Assembly (NCBI RefSeq): GCF_005217615.1 | Contig: NZ_SZNK01000001.1 | Coordinates: forward strand, 432,001-496,000 | DNA: 64,000 bases | Source of the DNA: Brevibacillus antibioticus | GTDB lineage: Bacteria; Bacillota; Bacilli; Brevibacillales; Brevibacillaceae | Reading direction: 5' to 3' | Shown here: positions 54,380 to 64,000 of the stretch, in pieces | Layout of the letters: every line of letters starts with the position of its first letter | How positions within the stretch are numbered: the stretch's first letter is position 1 | Made by a program: the position numbers and the translations under genes | Notes under the pieces: generated by a model | What the model was told of the DNA's origin: nothing | Databases searched by the model: none | What the model saw: only the letters and a program-made list of their open reading frames with translations

Positions 54380-55345
54380 TCATTGTCGCACGGTTAACAC
54401 CACGTTACCTTTCTTATGCCCCAGCTCCACATAGGAGTGGGCCTCCGCTGCTTGCTCTAGCGGATAAATACGATCGATGATGGGACGCAGTTTGCCAGCC
54501 TCGATCAGCTCCTTTAAAAACCTCAAGTCTTCCGCGTTTTCCTTCGTAGCTCCGCCAATCACTTTCTTACGGCTCGTCATGTTCGTCCATAACCCGCGAA
54601 CGATTGGCAGAGGACTAAAATGAACCGCACGCAGGTAGAAGCCGTTCGGTGTCAGTCGCTCGACGCATGACTGAAACGGACTCTTTCCGACGGTATCGAA
54701 AATGATATCGTAGACCGTACCGTCGTCCTCGAAGTTCTCTTTTGTATAATCGATGATTCGGTCGGCCCCCAACGATCTTACCAGTTCCACATTCGATGTG
54801 CTGCATACTCCGGTCACTTCCGCACCGAAATGCTTGGCGAGCTGCACCGCATACGTCCCGACGCTGCCAGAAGCGCCGTAGACGAGCACGCGCCTGCCGC
54901 GCTGGATAGTGCCCTTCCGGAGAAATTGCAAGGCCGTATAGGCACCGACGGGAACGGCAGCTGCTTCCTCAAACGACAAATTCGAAGGCTTCAGCGCGAT
55001 ACAACCGTTCTCAGGTAAGCATTTGTATTCGGCATACGCGCCGAAGCCGTTTCCGCACGCAGCATAGACGGCATCCCCCGGCTTAAACTTAGAAACACCA
55101 CTGCCTGTTGATTCGACCACCCCGGCTAATTCGAAGCCGAGAATCTTGATTTTCCTCGGTTTCCACAGACCATTGAACAGACGTGCCAAGAAAGGATCTG
55201 CCTTGCGTAAACGCCAATCCCCCGCTGCGGCAGTTGCAGCATAGACTTTGATTAATACCTCGTCGTCCTTTGGTACAGGCTTGGTGACCTCTCGAAGCTG
55301 CAGGACATTTGGCGGCCCGTATTGCTCGTATACGATTGCTTTCAT
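54380..55345 (-). CDS. MDR-family NAD(P)-dependent alcohol dehydrogenase / quinone oxidoreductase
   Basis: A 321-residue medium-chain reductase. The Rossmann loop [17 protein letters not shown] is clear; the catalytic-zinc residues are not obvious, so it belongs to the zinc-free quinone-oxidoreductase-like group. ATG at 55345 follows TTGGAGGG; the upstream TTG inside that site is not a credible start. It is divergent from a TetR-type gene and shares its control region, so it is a likely target of that regulator. Substrate unknown. Confidence 0.87.
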   Translation of the reverse strand: MKAIVYEQYGPPNVLQLREVTKPVPKDDEVLIKVYAATAAAGDWRLRKADPFLARLFNGLWKPRKIKILGFELAGVVESTGSGVSKFKPGDAVYAACGNGFGAYAEYKCLPENGCIALKPSNLSFEEAAAVPVGAYTALQFLRKGTIQRGRRVLVYGASGSVGTYAVQLAKHFGAEVTGVCSTSNVELVRSLGADRIIDYTKENFEDDGTVYDIIFDTVGKSPFQSCVERLTPNGFYLRAVHFSPLPIVRGLWTNMTSRKKVIGGATKENAEDLRFLKELIEAGKLRPIIDRIYPLEQAAEAHSYVELGHKKGNVVLTVRQ

Positions 55346-55460
55346 CTCTTCGCCCTCCAATTAGCCTTGGCTGTTTTCCTATTTTATACGGGGTGATTTG
55401 ATTAAAGTTCTATTTTTATTTTTTGAATGAGAGTGCTGATTTTTAGTTACTCGAATAAAA

Positions 55461-55492
55461 AACTTTACTAAAGTTAATTTATATACTAAGAT
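55461..55492. promoter_or_regulatory. Divergent control region with perfect palindrome (TetR operator candidate)
   Basis: AACTTTA-C-TAAAGTT (55461-55475) is a perfect 7-1-7 palindrome overlapping TTTACT (55464-55469), 17 bases, TAAGAT (55487-55492), a candidate promoter for the TetR gene. A half site TAAAGTT lies nearer the dehydrogenase gene. Confidence 0.55.
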
Positions 55493-55527
55493 AATCGAAA
55501 GTAGAAATATGGAAAAAGGAGTCCAAG

Positions 55528-56160
55528 ATGGCAGAAGCATTAACCCTACGTGAGAAAAAGAAAGCAAAAACCAAATTCGCCCTTCTGGACGCTGCCTTGG
55601 AGCTAATAGGCGACGGGAGCTTCCGAGATGTACTGGTGGATGACATTTGCGAACGAGCAGAGGTGTCGAAGGTCACATTCTTTAAATTTTTCCCGCAAAA
55701 GGAAGAGCTCTTGGTTTATTACATGAGCATTTGGCAAGCAGAGTGTTTCATTGAGCTGCAGAGTACTGACAAAAGAGGCTGGGAGGCGGTGCGGCATATT
55801 TTTGCCAAGGTTACGAGCGATGGTGTGAAGCAGCCGGGGATCATGCTTAGCCTTATCAGCTTTTTAGCCGAGCAAAAAATGCACCCGAGTGTCCCGCTTC
55901 TATCTGATGCCGAATTGCATTTGCGCTTCCCCGCACATGAGGAAAGAGAAGCCATTAGAGCTACTGATCTACATCAACTGTTCCGAAAGTGCGTGCAAGA
56001 AGCAGCCGAGGATGGTCAGCTGGCTCTTCACCTGTCGGAGGAGGAAGCCGTTATTTTGCTATTCTCGATGTTTTACGGAGCCTATCTAACGGCACATTTG
56101 TTTCATGTGTCTGATTATATGGCGTGTTACGAGCTGCATCTCAAATCACTGATAAGGTAG
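55528..56160 (+). CDS. TetR/AcrR-family regulator
   Basis: A 210-residue repressor with a typical N-terminal helix-turn-helix (V-D-D-I-C-E-R-A-E-V-S-K-V-T-F-F-K-F-F-P-Q-K-E-E-L). The C-terminal ligand domain is variable, as in the family. ATG at 55528 follows AAAAAGGAG. It lies nine bases before the DUF4188 gene and is divergent from the dehydrogenase; both are likely targets. Ligand unknown. Confidence 0.9.
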   Translation: MAEALTLREKKKAKTKFALLDAALELIGDGSFRDVLVDDICERAEVSKVTFFKFFPQKEELLVYYMSIWQAECFIELQSTDKRGWEAVRHIFAKVTSDGVKQPGIMLSLISFLAEQKMHPSVPLLSDAELHLRFPAHEEREAIRATDLHQLFRKCVQEAAEDGQLALHLSEEEAVILLFSMFYGAYLTAHLFHVSDYMACYELHLKSLIR

Positions 56161-56169
56161 GGGAGTCGG

Positions 56170-56673
56170 ATGGCAAAAGTAGTTCCGGGGCGTTTTACAG
56201 CACAAATGGAAGGATCTTTCGTCGTATTTATCATCGGGATGCGAATCAATCGTATGCTTGCAGTTCACAAGTGGATGCCAGTAGCCAATGCGATGGGAGG
56301 CATGATGCGAGAGTTGTATCAGCACCCGGAGCTCGGATTATTGGGGCACACTTCGCATTTTAATCTGCGTGAAATCACCCTGATCCAGTACTGGCGATCC
56401 TATGAGCATCTGGAAAATTACGCGAGAAAAAACCACAATCATCTGAGCGCGTGGAGGAAGTTCAACCAAGCGGTAGGAACGGATGGAACGGTTGGGATCT
56501 TTCACGAGACGTACTTGGTCGATGCAGGAAAATACGAATGCCTATACGGAAATATGCCTGTCTGGGGATTGGCGAAGGCGGGTGAGCATCTACCGGCTGT
56601 GGGAAAAAGGGAGACGGCACGCCGACGTTTGGGCGGTGAGAACGAGCCAGCCCTTCCTACTCCTACTCAATAA
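56170..56673 (+). CDS. DUF4188 family protein, putative haem-dependent monooxygenase-like
   Basis: A 167-residue DUF4188 protein. Typical parts are F-V-V-F-I-I-G-M-R-I-N-R near the N-terminus, Y-W-R-S-Y-E-H-L-E-N-Y-A-R in the middle and G-I-F-H-E-T-Y-L-V near residue 115. The ferredoxin-like fold resembles antibiotic-biosynthesis monooxygenases; the reaction is not known. It is cotranscribed with the TetR regulator (nine-base gap, GGGGAG ribosome site). Confidence 0.85.
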   Translation: MAKVVPGRFTAQMEGSFVVFIIGMRINRMLAVHKWMPVANAMGGMMRELYQHPELGLLGHTSHFNLREITLIQYWRSYEHLENYARKNHNHLSAWRKFNQAVGTDGTVGIFHETYLVDAGKYECLYGNMPVWGLAKAGEHLPAVGKRETARRRLGGENEPALPTPTQ

Positions 56674-56718
56674 GAGAAGATACCTCGGAAGCAATTACAT
56701 TCTGTCGCAAACAAGCAC

Positions 56719-56754
56719 AAGGTCGCCCCGATTTTGCTGTGGGCGACCTTTTTG
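56719..56754. terminator. Bidirectional terminator after DUF4188 gene
   Basis: AAGGTCGCCC (56719-56728) and GGGCGACCTT (56741-56750) pair perfectly and run into TTTG; it also serves the converging DUF3892 gene. Confidence 0.85.
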
Positions 56755-56757
56755 ATG

Positions 56758-57081
56758 TCAAAAGTCAGGCAGACGATCCAAATTGTTTTCCTTGATTCCA
56801 TCTGGCTCACTCCGCAGAATGTCTCTGCCATACTTGTGAAATACGTCTACATGAGCCAGCTTGCCAGCCTTTGCATCGTTGAGTGCGGTGATATAGTCGA
56901 GCTCGCGGCCTGTGTCTGTTTTAAAGGCGATCAAGTCTCCATCTTCGTTTTTCCTGACGGCCACGATTTGCTCTTTTCCGGTATTCGTCAGCGGACTGTT
57001 ATCTTCATTTTCCTGGATCGCTTGTTGTTCTCCGGCATTTTTGTACGATTCATAAATTTGTTCAAAGTTTCGTTGATCCAT
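56758..57081 (-). CDS. DUF3892 domain protein
   Basis: A 107-residue protein whose second half (I-V-A-V-R-K-N-E-D-G-D-L ... T-G-R-E-L-D-Y-I-T-A-L-N-D-A-K-A-G-K-L) is the DUF3892 domain, common as small single-domain proteins in Bacillales. The first 40 residues are polar and probably disordered. ATG at 57081 follows GAGGAGGGATG. Function unknown; cytoplasmic. Confidence 0.85.
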   Translation of the reverse strand: MDQRNFEQIYESYKNAGEQQAIQENEDNSPLTNTGKEQIVAVRKNEDGDLIAFKTDTGRELDYITALNDAKAGKLAHVDVFHKYGRDILRSEPDGIKENNLDRLPDF

Positions 57082-57228
57082 GTATCATCCCTCCTCATCA
57101 GTAGGGTGCCTAAAATGGAGGAGAACATGTATTCGTTGTGGTTTTCGGGAACTATGCTCGCTGTGCACTTAGAGGAAGTAAGGTCGCTGCTATCCGCACC
57201 GAAACCCGCCCTTTCTCTAAAAGTTGCC

Positions 57229-58821
57229 TCACTCGGTTGTCAGGCGCAGCAGCCAGTCTTTCAAGTCGACGATACGCAAAGTTTTGGGCCCCGTCGTTGT
57301 CCCGGTTACCAGCAGGGGAACGAGTGAGTCTACCTCGTGCAAGGAACCGTGTGCCGCTCCGCCGATATGAGTGGGAGAGCTTTCGGTGATGAGCTCATGC
57401 CCAGGCTGAACAGTAACGACCACATATCTGCCTTCATGCGAATTCATCGCGCCGTAGAGCCTCGCCAAAGCGTCCGGATATTTCCCATACGTGATCCGGT
57501 TCTTGGTAATGGTCAAATCGAGCAGACGCGGATCACCGCTGAAGGTCCATGTTTGACCATATGGATCGGTAAAGGGACCGTTTGGTTGGTAGGAAAACTG
57601 TCGGTTGATCTTACCTGCTGATACGATAATCTTTTGGTTTTCCTTACGCGCAATGATGTCCAGCTTCGGTTCACGCTGCAAACGACTTACGATATCGGAT
57701 AACGGAATACTCGAGTCCAAGGCATAAATATAAGCCATCCGTTCATTGGGCGAAATCACGACTTGGTCAGTATGGGTGACAGGCTGACTGATTTTGGCTA
57801 TACGATAGTCGGTCAATAAACTGCGCAAGTCAATGGTAGCGGTCTTGCGATCATTCAGAACAGGGGTCTGTCCACTGTCTCCCATGACGATCCACCGCGC
57901 TTCTTTGATTGCCTTGTCCCACGAGCCAAATGCATCGAGTACGGTCTGAAGCGCTTTATCCGCTTTTTCAATCCCTTCGATCGTAGCGGGTCCCTTCTTA
58001 TGTACTTCCATATCATTTTCCGGCAAGTAGGTGATGGTAAGAGGGGGGAGCTTCTTGTTGGCGATGAGATAGGCAGCCTCCTGCGCGGAAAACTCATCGT
58101 TCATCCCGTATTTTCGCCAAATGCGCTTTTCACGCTTTTGATTCGGATCAAGCTGGGCAAATGCTGCATACGACATCAATTTTGGTCCGGTCACATTCAG
58201 TTCACTTGGCAAACGTGTGCCGAAATCAATGAGACGAGGGATTTGTAAGGTGTGGGGCGTTTTGCCTCGCCATAGAATCGCATTGATGGAAGCGGTATCC
58301 TTGCCTTTTTCCGCCAATTCTTCATGGATGGTCTTCGTATGCGGGTTGAGCTGGACCAGGTTTAGTTGATGAAGGATATCTAGCAGCACTTGTGGCTGAT
58401 CGATCTTCAGACCTTCTTTGGGACCATACCCGTAATAAACCATCCGCTTTTCCTTGTTGCTGAACCAGGATAATCCCGGTACATGATGCTGATTGGCATA
58501 CGTACCTGTAAGGAAGGTGCTGTCGATCGTTACCGACATGGTAGGAAAAGAACTGACAACTTGCGGGTAATAGCGCCCGTTTGCAAGCAAATACCCCAAA
58601 GCGGGAGCGCGGCCTTGCCGGATCGCTTCTTGCAACGGTTTGTCCATTAACGAATCAATGAGAATGAACAGGACAGGCTTTTGTGATTCATTTCTCTGGG
58701 CTGAGGGTTGAGCCTTAAGGCTTTGCTGACGGATTTGGGAAGCTGAGTCTGGCTTGCAGCTGATCAAAGCCAGACTCAGCGCCAACAGGAGAGGGATGGC
58801 GTATGTGAATCGCGACTTCAT
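57229..58821 (-). CDS. Lipoprotein of the alkaline phosphatase / nucleotide pyrophosphatase superfamily
   Basis: A 530-residue protein. The lipoprotein signal L-L-L-A-L-S-L-A-L-I-S-C (lipobox L-I-S-C, Cys at about 20) anchors it outside the membrane. Metal-site motifs of the superfamily are visible: F-I-L-I-D-S-L-M-D near the start of the domain, the probable Thr nucleophile region S-F-P-T-M-S-V-T, I-V-M-G-D-S-G-Q-T and G-G-A-A-H-G-S. ATG at 58821 follows AAGGAATGG; a longer reading from 58887 lacks a site. Substrate unknown. It lies behind the alanine racemase gene on the same strand. Confidence 0.85.
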   Translation of the reverse strand: MKSRFTYAIPLLLALSLALISCKPDSASQIRQQSLKAQPSAQRNESQKPVLFILIDSLMDKPLQEAIRQGRAPALGYLLANGRYYPQVVSSFPTMSVTIDSTFLTGTYANQHHVPGLSWFSNKEKRMVYYGYGPKEGLKIDQPQVLLDILHQLNLVQLNPHTKTIHEELAEKGKDTASINAILWRGKTPHTLQIPRLIDFGTRLPSELNVTGPKLMSYAAFAQLDPNQKREKRIWRKYGMNDEFSAQEAAYLIANKKLPPLTITYLPENDMEVHKKGPATIEGIEKADKALQTVLDAFGSWDKAIKEARWIVMGDSGQTPVLNDRKTATIDLRSLLTDYRIAKISQPVTHTDQVVISPNERMAYIYALDSSIPLSDIVSRLQREPKLDIIARKENQKIIVSAGKINRQFSYQPNGPFTDPYGQTWTFSGDPRLLDLTITKNRITYGKYPDALARLYGAMNSHEGRYVVVTVQPGHELITESSPTHIGGAAHGSLHEVDSLVPLLVTGTTTGPKTLRIVDLKDWLLRLTTE

Positions 58822-58898
58822 GTTTCCATTCCTTTCCGCGAATTCGTTTTCCCTATTTTTTGTTTTCGCGGAAAAATTATTCTCCAAGCCTGCTTCAT

Positions 58899-60080
58899 TT
58901 ACCCTTCTGGCAACAGATGAGAGATCTCTACAACCACTCCTTTTTCCAAAAAGAGACGCGGGATACGATTACTGAGGGTGGCAACGACTTCATAGTTGAT
59001 CGTTCCGAGCATTTCGGCAATCTCATCGACAGGAATCTCGCGGTTTCCTTGCTTGCCGTAAATCACGACTTCATCGCCTTGCTTTCCACTGCCTTCTCCC
59101 AAGCTGACCATCATTTGATCCATTGTCACTCGCCCTGCGATCGGCAACCGTCTGCCTCGATACAGAACAAATCCCCGATTAGAGAGAGCGCGCGAATATC
59201 CGTCGGCATAACCGATTGGAACCGTCCCAAGGACCTCTCCGCGCTTTGCTATGTATGTAGCGCCATAACTGATGGTAAACGGCGGCGTCAGCATTGTCTT
59301 CACATAGGAAAAGCGCGATTTCAGGCTGAGAGCAGGAACGAGCTTGACGCGATTGAGTTGGCGGATATAAGCGGATGGGTACAGCCCATACATGCCGATT
59401 CCAAGGCGGATCATATCGGCGCTGTATTCGGGAAAAGCAATGGTAGCCGCGGTGTTGCACATGTGTACAGTTGGAAGCTGGAAGCCTCGTTCCTTCAGAT
59501 AACGAAGATACTGAACGAATAACTCGTATTGCGCTTTGGTCAATGTGTGATCAGGTTCATCCGCAGTGGAAAAATGGGTGAAGATTCCGGTCCATGAAAG
59601 CGAAGAGCTGGAGGTTAAGGCCTTCACGACTGAAAGCAACGCAGAGTTTGTCCGTACGCCCAAACGTCCCATACCTGTATCGATGTTGATATGGATGTTT
59701 AGGCGATTTGAGAAAGCTGTTGATTTGACCATTTTATCGGCTTTTTTGATCCAAACAGTCTGGAAGGCAGACAGCTCAATATTCCAGGCGACCGCTTCTT
59801 TGACACGCGAAAGAGGCGTGAATCCCAGCACGAGAATAGGGGCTACAATTCCCGCCTTTCGCAAGACGATGCCTTCTTCCAGAATGGCGACAGCGAGGGA
59901 AGTAGCCCCGTACTCAAGTGCATGGCGTGCTACTCCGACAGAACCATGGCCATAGGCATTTGCTTTTACAACCGCCATGATTTTCGTCTGTTTAGGAATA
60001 TGTCGGCGTATCGCCTGAATGTTTTTCTTGATGGCATCGAGATTTACCTCAATCCAGGTTTCGCGAAACAACTGATCCAT
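58899..60080 (-). CDS. alr: Alanine racemase
   Basis: A 393-residue PLP enzyme that makes D-alanine for peptidoglycan. The PLP lysine is K39 in V-V-K-A-N-A-Y-G-H-G; the catalytic tyrosine is in S-Y-G-A-T-Y-I-A-K; G-Y-A-D-G-Y and A-G-R-V-T-M-D-Q-M are present. ATG at 60080 follows GGGAGGG, preferred over an upstream start at 60122. Bacillales often hold two racemases; this one is closer to the spore/vegetative Alr group in general, but which paralogue cannot be told. Confidence 0.95.
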   Translation of the reverse strand: MDQLFRETWIEVNLDAIKKNIQAIRRHIPKQTKIMAVVKANAYGHGSVGVARHALEYGATSLAVAILEEGIVLRKAGIVAPILVLGFTPLSRVKEAVAWNIELSAFQTVWIKKADKMVKSTAFSNRLNIHINIDTGMGRLGVRTNSALLSVVKALTSSSSLSWTGIFTHFSTADEPDHTLTKAQYELFVQYLRYLKERGFQLPTVHMCNTAATIAFPEYSADMIRLGIGMYGLYPSAYIRQLNRVKLVPALSLKSRFSYVKTMLTPPFTISYGATYIAKRGEVLGTVPIGYADGYSRALSNRGFVLYRGRRLPIAGRVTMDQMMVSLGEGSGKQGDEVVIYGKQGNREIPVDEIAEMLGTINYEVVATLSNRIPRLFLEKGVVVEISHLLPEG

Positions 60081-60172
60081 CCCGAATCCCTCCCTTTTTC
60101 TGGGAAACAATCCCTCTTTCATGCGTATTCACCGCATCTTCCACTTAAGCGTGGCCTATCAGGAAGGAAACG

Positions 60173-60216
60173 TAAAAAGAGCAGACTGCCGAATACTCGG
60201 AGTCTGCCCTTTTTGT
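60173..60216 (-). terminator. Intrinsic terminator after aconitase
   Basis: On the minus strand GGGCAGACT pairs with AGTCTGCTC (one G-T pair) with an inner CCGAGTATTCGG stem, followed by TTTTT. Confidence 0.8.
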
Positions 60217-60256
60217 TGGGTGGGTGCTGATACGAACTTATTTTTTATTCGTTTGC

Positions 60257-62986
60257 TTACGCGTTTACTGGTTTGCCTTCATCCAGCAATTGACGCAGAA
60301 CCGTTTGCAGAATACCACCATTGCGGTAGTAGTCTACGTCTACCATGGAATCGAGGCGCACGATTGCTTCGAATTCGAAGGTGCTGCCGTCTTTCTTAGT
60401 AGCTTCTACTTTTACGCGTTGGCCAGGTTGAACATCATCGGAGAGACCCACAATGTTGAAGGACTCAGTACCGTCGATGCCCAGGGACTTCCAGCCTTGG
60501 TCACCAGCGAATTGCAGAGGCAGAACGCCCATACCAACCAGGTTAGCACGGTGGATACGCTCAAAGCTCTCAGCGATAACCGCTTTGATACCCAAGAGGA
60601 ATGTACCTTTTGCTGCCCAGTCACGGGAAGAACCAGTACCGTACTCTTTACCAGCTAGTACAACGAGTGGAGTACCGTCTGCTTGATACTTCATGGAAGC
60701 ATCGTAGATGGACATTACTTCGTCAGTTGGCAAGTATTTGGTTACGCCGCCTTCAGTTCCAGGAGCTACTTGGTTGCGGATACGGATGTTGGCAAATGTA
60801 CCGCGCATCATTACATCGTGGCTACCACGACGAGCACCGTAGGAGTTGAAGTCTTTGCGTTCTACGCCGTTTGCTTGCAGATACAGACCTGCTGGGCTAG
60901 TTGGCGAGATGTTACCCGCTGGGGAGATATGGTCAGTAGTCACAGAATCACCGAACAGTGCGATCGTGTTCGCTGCTTTGATGTCTGCGATTTTCGCGAT
61001 TTCTCCAGCCAGGTTTTGGAAGAATGGCGGTTCTTGGATGTACGTGGATTTTTCATCCCACTCGTACAGGTCGCCAGTTGGAACGTCGATTTTGTTCCAA
61101 GCTTCGTTTTGCGTGAACACTTGGCCGTACTCAGCGCGGAACAGAGCAGGATTCATCGCTTTGTCCATTGCAGCTGCGATCTCTTGTGGAGAAGGCCAGA
61201 TGTCTTTCAAGAATACAGGTTGACCGTCTTTGCCAGTACCGATAGGCTCTGTTGTCAGGTCGATATCTACAGTACCTGCCAGTGCGTAGGCGATAACCAA
61301 TGGAGGAGAAGCGAGGTAGTTCGCTTTTACCTGTGCATGGATACGACCTTCGAAGTTACGGTTACCGGAGAGTACCGCTGCAACTGTCAGATCTTCGTCT
61401 GCGATAGCTTTGCTGGTTTCCTCTGGCAATGGACCGGAGTTACCGATGCAAGTGGTGCAACCATAACCTACTACGTTGAATCCGATAGCATCCAAGGAGT
61501 CGATCAGACCAGCGTCAGTCAGGTATTGCGTAACTACGCGGGAACCTGGAGCCAGGGAGCTTTTTACGAAAGCAGGCTTTTTCAGGCCTTTTTCCACAGC
61601 TTTTTTCGCCAGGATACCAGCACCCAGCATTACGCTAGGATTTGATGTATTGGTACAGGAAGTGATCGCTGCGATTACAACCGCACCTGTTTTCAGCGTA
61701 GCTTTTTCACCATTTGGATAAGCAACTGGTGCGCTAGCTGCGATTTTCTCTTCAGAGAGACCAAATCCGCCTTTTTCGATCGGCGTACGAAGGCTGTTAT
61801 TGAAGGATTCCTTCATAGATGTCAGCTCTACGCGGTCTTGAGGACGTTTTGGACCAGCCAAGCTAGGTACGACAGTGGACAGATCCAGTTCCAATGTTTC
61901 GGAGAATACTGGGTCAACAGTCTCGTCAGTACGGAAGAGGCCTTGTGCTTTGGTGTAAGTTTCAACCAAGGAGATGAGGTCTTCTTCACGACCGGTTTGA
62001 CGCATGTAGTTGAGTGTTTCAGCATCTACTGGGAAGAAGCCCATTGTAGCGCCGTACTCAGGTGCCATGTTAGCTACGGTAGCGCGGTCAGCCAGCGAGA
62101 TGTTGGACAGGCCTGGTCCGTAGAACTCCACGAATTTACCTACAACGCCTTTTTTACGCAGCATTTGCGTAACAGTCAGAGCGAGGTCAGTTGCAGTTGC
62201 ACCAGCATTCAGTGTGCCAGTCAGTTTGAAACCAACTACTTCTGGCGTTACGAAATACAGAGGTTGGCCGAGCATTCCTGCTTCTGCCTCGATACCACCA
62301 ACACCCCATCCAAGAACACCAAGACCGTTGATCATAGTGGTGTGGGAGTCAGTACCTACGAGAGAGTCAGGGAAAGCAACCAATTCGCCATCTACTTCAC
62401 GAGTAGCGATTACAGTTGCGAGGTACTCCAAGTTTACTTGGTGAACGATACCAGTAGCTGGAGGAACCGCACGGAAGTTGTCAAACGCAGTTTGTGCCCA
62501 ACGCAGGAAGCGGTAGCGCTCTTGGTTGCGTTCGAATTCCAATTTCATGTTGTTGTCCAGAGCGGACGCGTTACCGAAATCGTCAACCATGACGGAGTGG
62601 TCGATAACGAGGTCAACTGGAACCAATGGGTTGATTCGTTTTGGATCTCCACCAGCGCGCTTCATCGCGATGCGCATCGCTGCCAAGTCAACTACAGCCG
62701 GTACACCGGTGAAGTCTTGCAGAACGATACGAGCTGGCATGAGAGGTACTTCTTGGTTTTCGTCGCGGCCTTTTGTCCAGGTCGCCAATTGTTGTACGTG
62801 TTCTTTGGTGATCGCACGGCCGTCGAACTGACGTACAGCAGCCTCGAGCAGAACTTTAATGGAGAACGGCAGTTTGGAAACATCGCCCAATCCTTGTTCT
62901 TCCAACCCTTGCAGGCGATAGTAAGCAAAAGACTTGTCGCCTACTTGCAGGGATGACTTTACTTTGTAAGCATCTTTGTTAGCCAA
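60257..62986 (-). CDS. acnA: Aconitate hydratase A
   Basis: A 909-residue aconitase, exactly the length of Bacillus CitB, which converts citrate to isocitrate in the TCA cycle and can bind mRNA when its cluster is lost. The [4Fe-4S] cysteines are in S-C-T-N-T-S-N-P and [13 protein letters not shown] at 62986 is the start: GGGAGG lies nine bases upstream and the family begins A-N-K-D-A-Y. An ATG at 63022 precedes the ribosome site and is rejected. Cytoplasmic; own transcription unit with a terminator. Confidence 0.97.
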   Translation of the reverse strand: MANKDAYKVKSSLQVGDKSFAYYRLQGLEEQGLGDVSKLPFSIKVLLEAAVRQFDGRAITKEHVQQLATWTKGRDENQEVPLMPARIVLQDFTGVPAVVDLAAMRIAMKRAGGDPKRINPLVPVDLVIDHSVMVDDFGNASALDNNMKLEFERNQERYRFLRWAQTAFDNFRAVPPATGIVHQVNLEYLATVIATREVDGELVAFPDSLVGTDSHTTMINGLGVLGWGVGGIEAEAGMLGQPLYFVTPEVVGFKLTGTLNAGATATDLALTVTQMLRKKGVVGKFVEFYGPGLSNISLADRATVANMAPEYGATMGFFPVDAETLNYMRQTGREEDLISLVETYTKAQGLFRTDETVDPVFSETLELDLSTVVPSLAGPKRPQDRVELTSMKESFNNSLRTPIEKGGFGLSEEKIAASAPVAYPNGEKATLKTGAVVIAAITSCTNTSNPSVMLGAGILAKKAVEKGLKKPAFVKSSLAPGSRVVTQYLTDAGLIDSLDAIGFNVVGYGCTTCIGNSGPLPEETSKAIADEDLTVAAVLSGNRNFEGRIHAQVKANYLASPPLVIAYALAGTVDIDLTTEPIGTGKDGQPVFLKDIWPSPQEIAAAMDKAMNPALFRAEYGQVFTQNEAWNKIDVPTGDLYEWDEKSTYIQEPPFFQNLAGEIAKIADIKAANTIALFGDSVTTDHISPAGNISPTSPAGLYLQANGVERKDFNSYGARRGSHDVMMRGTFANIRIRNQVAPGTEGGVTKYLPTDEVMSIYDASMKYQADGTPLVVLAGKEYGTGSSRDWAAKGTFLLGIKAVIAESFERIHRANLVGMGVLPLQFAGDQGWKSLGIDGTESFNIVGLSDDVQPGQRVKVEATKKDGSTFEFEAIVRLDSMVDVDYYRNGGILQTVLRQLLDEGKPVNA

Positions 62987-63273
62987 TGTATACAACCTCC
63001 CTATAATATCTTGGAGTTTCATCTGGTGAAACGTTGTTTCGTTTCTTCATTACGAACCTATTATATACGATTTGTTTCCCGGCTTCTACCCCAAATTCAT
63101 CATTTATATACAAAAATCACAGGTAAAGAAAATTGGATCAGAAACGTCTTCTTATTAGAAAGAAGATAATTGCACGCACTTCAATATTATCCCGTTTATA
63201 TTTCGTTTACATTCATGCAGTATCTTATCACTTGTAAGTGAAAATGAGGAGGAAAAAGGGGAGAAATCAACGA
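62987..63273. promoter_or_regulatory. Divergent intergenic region acnA / ABC exporter
   Basis: An AT-rich gap of 287 bases. On the minus strand there is a TATAAT (in the sequence around 63058-63070) without a good -35 box, and an inverted repeat GAAACG-N6-CGTTTC near 63030. On the plus strand no convincing promoter pair is seen. Confidence 0.35.
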
Positions 63274-64000
63274 ATGGAACAAACCAATCGCGTAGCGAAA
63301 TGGGGAAACTGGCGGCCTTTTTTTCGATTAATAAGGGGAACAAAGCCATCCAAGCTAAAAATCGGTGTCGCATTGTTCATGAGCATCGCCACCACACTGG
63401 TGAGCTTAGTGATTCCACTGTTTACGAAGGATTTGGTGGACGGTTTTTCCCTGTCTACGATCACCACACCACAAATCATTCTATTGATCGTTGCCTTTGT
63501 CGCACAAGCCATTGCAGGCGGGTTATCCATCTACTTATTAAATCATGTCGGCGAGAGTGTGGTGGCCTCACTCCGTGAACGACTATGGAAAAAACTGCTC
63601 GTCCTGCCGATCTCTTATTATGATAACAACCGGACAGGTGATACGATCAGTCGAATGACCAACGATACTGGCGTTGTGAAAAGCCTGATTACGGAGCACC
63701 TGTCGAGCTTTTTCACAGGATTGATCACGATTGTTGGTTCTGTGGTGACCTTGCTCTACCTCGATTGGCAAATGACATTAACCATGCTCGTTGCTGTGCC
63801 GCTGTGCATTGGGATTCTCATACCGCTCGGCAGTCAGATGTACAAAATTTCGAAAGGTCTGCAAAATGAGACTGCCAGCTTTACAACCATTATGAATCAA
63901 GTGCTCCAAGAGATGCGGCTCGTCAAATCTTCTAATGCCGAAACCCACGAACTGGGAATGGGAACAAAGGCAATCGGAAATTTGTTCCGATTCGGACTGA
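63274..64000 (+). CDS. bmrA: BmrA-type multidrug ABC exporter (partial, runs off the window)
   Basis: The first 242 codons of a half-size ABC exporter: M-E-Q-T-N-R-V-A-K-W then R-P-F-F-R-L-I, a first membrane helix with T-T-L-V-S-L-V-I-P-L-F-T-K-D-L-V-D-G-F-S, and the intracellular loops with L-P-I-S-Y-Y-D ... T-G-D-T-I-S-R-M-T-N-D-T. These match BmrA (YvcC) of B. subtilis closely, a homodimeric drug exporter. The nucleotide-binding domain lies outside the window. ATG at 63274 follows GGGGAG; an in-frame ATG at 63244 lies inside the stronger AGGAGG region and lacks a site. Confidence 0.88.
   Translation, partial: MEQTNRVAKWGNWRPFFRLIRGTKPSKLKIGVALFMSIATTLVSLVIPLFTKDLVDGFSLSTITTPQIILLIVAFVAQAIAGGLSIYLLNHVGESVVASLRERLWKKLLVLPISYYDNNRTGDTISRMTNDTGVVKSLITEHLSSFFTGLITIVGSVVTLLYLDWQMTLTMLVAVPLCIGILIPLGSQMYKISKGLQNETASFTTIMNQVLQEMRLVKSSNAETHELGMGTKAIGNLFRFGL

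Noticed and set aside
60683..62956. Two long open frames (320 and 372 codons) on the plus strand inside aconitase
   Set aside because: They are antisense to an unquestionable gene, rich in Cys, Ser and Trp, and lack ribosome sites; they result from codon bias of acnA.
1..64000. tRNA or rRNA genes
   Set aside because: No cloverleaf with CCA-type ends or conserved rRNA segments was noticed on either strand; a dedicated scan could not be run.

Overview
The window looks like chromosome of a Gram-positive, low-to-medium G+C Bacillales, most likely Brevibacillus or a close relative. The evidence is strong AGGAGG-type ribosome binding sites, frequent GTG/TTG starts, sigma-A and sigma-54 promoters, a BlaI/BlaR1 system, a type I signal peptidase of the small Bacillus kind, a CitB-type aconitase of 909 residues, and a partial ABC exporter very close to BmrA of Bacillus subtilis. 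The genus is an inference; no 16S or marker search was possible.

Layout. (1) 1-2520: an RlmA(II)/TlrB-type rRNA methyltransferase preceded by a 9-codon leader ending in Arg-Leu-Arg, a macrolide-arrest motif; then an ECF-like sigma factor whose C-terminus looks like half a VOC (glyoxalase) module, followed by a VOC gene. (2) 2520-11550: a duplicated BlaR1-like protease / BlaI repressor pair separated by a foreign-looking LRR gene and flanked by three copies of a 459-bp element built of two long hairpins. The second BlaR1 copy is broken by deletions. (3) 11570-13040: diaminopropionate ammonia-lyase behind a textbook sigma-54 promoter, then (13145-14926) its probable enhancer-binding regulator with a cysteine cluster. 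(4) 15027-22741: signal peptidase I, a small secreted protein, a REC-AraC regulator, hutU-hutI, a YjiH-type membrane protein and a PPOX flavoprotein.

(5) 22795-52471 is the centrepiece: a complete-looking extracellular contractile injection system (eCIS, PVC/Afp-like) of about 30 kb. A minus-strand arm encodes a DUF4157 protein with a putative PD-(D/E)XK toxin C-terminus, a membrane-anchored MORN-repeat protein and a PAAR-like DUF4280 tip. A plus-strand arm encodes a membrane pseudo-adenylate-cyclase, an AAA+ ATPase, DUF4255 protein, a carboxypeptidase-regulatory-like protein, sheath, tube 1, a tail assembly protein, DUF6760, tube 2, a 1285-residue protein in the tape-measure position, LysM/Afp7-like protein, gpD hub, gpV spike, gp25, two baseplate-J proteins, a gpI protein and a final fibre/collar candidate. 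No capsid, terminase, lysis or integrase genes are present, so this is not a prophage.

(6) 52550-64000: ordinary chromosome: aldo/keto reductase, IclR regulator, MDR alcohol dehydrogenase divergent from a TetR regulator plus DUF4188 gene, DUF3892 gene, a lipoprotein phosphatase, alanine racemase, aconitase and the start of a BmrA-like exporter that runs off the window. Five intrinsic terminators and two perfect operator-like palindromes mark transcription units here and in the neighbouring regions.
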